Source of the DNA: CAYPNP01 sp964412195
GTDB lineage: Bacteria > Acidobacteriota > JAAYUB01
Length of the DNA: 64,000 nucleotides
Assembly (NCBI GenBank): GCA_964412195.1
Contig: CAYPNP010000007.1
Location: forward strand, 124,001-188,000
Direction of reading: 5' to 3'
A program made the translations under genes and the position numbers. Of this stretch, positions 61,930 through 64,000 are shown piece after piece. Every line of letters starts with the position of its first letter. Position 1 is the first letter of the stretch. The notes below the pieces were generated by a model that saw only the letters and a list, made by a program, of their open reading frames with translations, ran no database searches and was not told the origin of the DNA.

Positions 61930-63792
61930 ATGGGGAAGATTCGGGTGCTGCCGGACCAGCTGATCAACCAGATCGCCGCCGGCGAGATCGTCGAGCGGCC
62001 GGCCTCAGTGGTCAAGGAACTGGTGGAAAACTCTCTGGACGCCGGCGCCGCGCGGATCGACGCGTCGATCGAAGGCGGGGGCCGGGCGCGCATCACCGTC
62101 CGCGACGACGGCGAGGGCATGACCCGGGACGACGCCCTCCTGGCCTTCGAGCATCACGCCACCAGCAAGCTCCGCGCCGCCGACGACCTCGAGCGCATCG
62201 CCACCCTCGGCTTCCGCGGCGAGGCCCTGCCCTCCATCGCCGCCGTCTCGCGGCTGACGCTGCGCACCGGCACGGCCGCGGCCGCCGACGACCAGGCCGG
62301 GACCCTGGTGGAGATCCACGGAGGCGCCGTCCGCGCCGTCAAGGACATCCCCTGGGCGCGGGGGACCGAGATCGAGGTGGCTGAACTCTTCTACAATCTC
62401 CCGGCCCGGCGGAAATTCCTCAAGACCGAGGCCACCGAGGCGTCTCACGTCGGGCGGCTCTTCACCCACTACGCGCTGGCCTGGCCCGACCGCCACTTCA
62501 GCCTGCTCAGCAACGGCCGCCCCTCCATCGACGCCCCGCCGGTCCAGGATCTGGCCGGCCGGATCCACCAGCTGTTCGGCGAGGAGTTCGTGGAGGGCCT
62601 GGTGCCCTTCGACGCTGCGGAGTCCGGCATCCGGTTCCGCGGCTTCATCGCCAAGCCGCACCAGCGGCGGGCGTCCACGGAGGCGCAGTACTTCTTCGTC
62701 AACGGGCGGATGGTGCGCGACCGGCTCCTGTCCGGGGCGCTGTACTACGCCTACCGCAACCTGATCCCGGGCGGCACCTATCCAGCGGCGATCCTGTTCC
62801 TGGACCTGCCCCCCGAGGAGATCGACGTCAACGTGCACCCGGCCAAGACCGAGGTCCGGTTCCGCCATGTCTTCCCCGTGCAGGCCTTCATCCGGCGGAC
62901 GCTGGAATCAGCCCTCCAGGGGAGCCGTGCGTTCGCCCGCCTGCTCGACGAGGCCGATCCGGCCCGGAGTCAAACCGGGTCGGAGTCACCCTATCTCCCG
63001 CCCGTCGCGAACCCCGAGACCAGCGAAGAATTCATCCTGCGCGTTCGGGACCGGTTGGACGGGTTCGGCGATCGCGGCCTGCCCGTCCCCGCCGGCCGCC
63101 TGTTCCCCCCGCCGGCGCCCCCCGAGGACGACCCTCTCGCCCGGATGGGCTTGCCCGGCGAGGAGACGGAGGTCCCGTCCATCCCGCTTCCGGCCCCCGC
63201 GGGAGGGCCGGCCGCTACCGAGTGGCGGGTGCTGGGGCAGTGGCGCGAGAGCTTCATCGTCGCCGCCGGCCGGGAGGAGTTGGTGATCGTGGACCAGCAC
63301 GTGGCCCACGAGCGGGTGCTCTTTGAAGCGTACCTGCGCCAGCTGAAGGCCGGCGACATCCCCCGCCAGCGGCTGCTCCTGCCCATCCCCATCGAGCTGC
63401 CGCCGGCCCAGCGCCTGCACCTGGAGGAGCTGCCGGCCCGCTTCGCCGCCGCCGGTTTCGAGATCGAGCCGTTCGGCAGCGGCAGCATCCTGGTCAAGGC
63501 CGTCCCGGCCCTGGCCGCCGCCTGCGAAATCGACCTGCTGATCCTGGACATCCTGGACCGGACGGGCGACCAGCCGCCCGAGTTCACCCTGGCCGACGTC
63601 CGCCACCGCGCGGCGGCGGCCCTGTCCTGCCGGGCGGCCGTCAAGATCAATACCCCCCTCACCCTTCCCGCCATGGAGCGGCTGATCGACGCGCTGATGG
63701 CCGCGGAAGATCCCACCACCTGCCCCCACGGGCGCCCCGTGGTGCTGCGGCTGCACGTGCGCGACCTCGAAAAAGGCTTCAAGAGAATTTAA
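61930..63792 (+). CDS. mutL: DNA mismatch repair protein MutL
   Basis: A 620-residue MutL with the GHKL ATPase domain (ENSLDAGA, RDDGEGM, ATLGFRGEALPSI), the S5-like domain (YFFVNGRMVRDR, VNVHPAKTEVRF) and a C-terminal dimerisation domain after a Pro-rich linker (about residues 345-430). The latter has VDQHVAHERVLFE, a DQHxxxE endonuclease-type motif, together with SCRAAVKINTPL and CPHGRPVV, so it should have latent nicking activity like MutL of bacteria without MutH. GAGGG precedes the ATG at 61930. The open frame extends upstream into element 2, but that part translates repeats only. Confidence 0.95.
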   Translation: MGKIRVLPDQLINQIAAGEIVERPASVVKELVENSLDAGAARIDASIEGGGRARITVRDDGEGMTRDDALLAFEHHATSKLRAADDLERIATLGFRGEALPSIAAVSRLTLRTGTAAAADDQAGTLVEIHGGAVRAVKDIPWARGTEIEVAELFYNLPARRKFLKTEATEASHVGRLFTHYALAWPDRHFSLLSNGRPSIDAPPVQDLAGRIHQLFGEEFVEGLVPFDAAESGIRFRGFIAKPHQRRASTEAQYFFVNGRMVRDRLLSGALYYAYRNLIPGGTYPAAILFLDLPPEEIDVNVHPAKTEVRFRHVFPVQAFIRRTLESALQGSRAFARLLDEADPARSQTGSESPYLPPVANPETSEEFILRVRDRLDGFGDRGLPVPAGRLFPPPAPPEDDPLARMGLPGEETEVPSIPLPAPAGGPAATEWRVLGQWRESFIVAAGREELVIVDQHVAHERVLFEAYLRQLKAGDIPRQRLLLPIPIELPPAQRLHLEELPARFAAAGFEIEPFGSGSILVKAVPALAAACEIDLLILDILDRTGDQPPEFTLADVRHRAAAALSCRAAVKINTPLTLPAMERLIDALMAAEDPTTCPHGRPVVLRLHVRDLEKGFKRI

Positions 63793-63818
63793 CCGCGAAG
63801 GCGCCAAGGCCGCCAAGT
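63792..63818 (+). repeat. ACCGCGAAG nonamer tract after mutL
   Basis: Three 9-bp units (ACCGCGAAG, GCGCCAAGG, CCGCCAAGT) overlap the last base of the mutL stop codon. They belong to the family seen inverted at 41353-41379 and 36590-36619. Confidence 0.8.
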
Positions 63819-63824
63819 AGCAAG

Positions 63825-63975
63825 CGAACATCGAACATTGAACGTCCAGCATCGAACATCGAAGTAAGATCGCGGATGGAGTCAATCACGGCGTGGTGAG
63901 CATGTCACGGCGCAGCGGATCCAATGCGGGATTGACTTCAACGTTCGAGGTTCAATGTTCGATGTTCGATGTTCA
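63825..63975. repeat. GAACATC-heptad inverted-pair element 3
   Basis: Left arm: five heptads at 63825-63859 followed by CGAAGTA; right arm: five inverted heptads at 63941-63975. The core of about 75 bp is unrelated to those of elements 1 and 2 but has the same kind of edge (AAGTAAGATCGCG against GCGGGATTGACTT). Beyond it, the last 25 bases of the window show no feature. Confidence 0.9.
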
Positions 63976-64000
63976 GATTGACAACGATTGAAGGAATCTT

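Noticed and set aside
61667..61930. Upstream extension of mutL through the heptad array and peptides of NIEH/MFDVRCSMF type
   Set aside because: These residues are a direct translation of the heptad repeats and differ only by frame; MutL conservation starts at MGKIRVLP (61930).

Overview
The window is about two-thirds G+C, gene-dense, and reads as the chromosome of a Gram-negative bacterium: it carries lipid A synthesis (lpxB), a heptose-nucleotide adenylyltransferase, SurA-type periplasmic chaperones, Tat export and several lipoproteins. The mixture of DUF3300/DUF2950 secreted proteins, a B12-type methylmalonyl-CoA mutase subunit, many small secreted proteins of no clear family and a tetraether/membrane-spanning-lipid-synthase-like radical SAM enzyme points to Acidobacteriota or a close relative. 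That placement is inference; there is no rRNA or other decisive marker, and I saw no tRNA, CRISPR array or prophage.

Layout. 1-5.7 kb: end of a coiled-coil protein, a large M28 peptidase, hemD and, divergently, mnmA. 5.8-7.95 kb: a lower-GC island with a REP-associated (Y1/RAYT) transposase, a decayed 3' copy of the same transposase and one unknown gene, bounded by inverted 15-bp ends. 8.1-20.4 kb: an envelope and housekeeping run on the + strand (lpxB with an odd insertion, a catalytically dead M1-like/TPR lipoprotein, a TonB-C-like protein, rfaE2, mfd, two PpiC/SurA chaperones, an RqcP-like S4 protein, an HD/OB-fold nuclease, a ferritin-like protein). 20.6-28.3 kb: PRPP-synthetase-like protein, DUF72, a twelve-cysteine metal-binding protein, SixA, secreted TPR and unknown proteins, a dual-specificity phosphatase broken by an amber codon, and TerC. 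28.5-39.4 kb: a B12-binding radical SAM enzyme, then an alpha-glucan locus (sugar MFS transporter, maltokinase, three secreted GH13 enzymes). 39.4-47.9 kb: alpha/beta hydrolase, a winged-helix/nucleotidyltransferase pair, an ABC ATPase with a MacA-like adaptor, small membrane proteins, flavin enzymes, a CpXC protein and a lipoprotein. 48.1-64 kb: rlmKL, methylmalonyl-CoA mutase large subunit, esterase-TPR, FHA-GGDEF cyclase, Tes/Mss-like radical SAM protein, DUF3300/DUF2950, tatA/B, tatC, a Cof-type HAD phosphatase and mutL.

The most striking non-coding feature is a vocabulary of short iterated words at gene junctions: heptads (GAACATC, TGACCGA, CGAGTCT), hexads (CGANNA), nonamers (ACCGCGAAG-type and AACCACGAA-type) and CGTT palindromes. 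Most occur as inverted pairs that can fold into long hairpins, several overlap a stop codon or touch a start codon, and three copies of one class (five heptads, variable core, five inverted heptads) lie within the last 11 kb. None is explained by a gene. They coexist with a RAYT transposase, a family known elsewhere to be linked to intergenic palindromes; whether the two are connected here is open.
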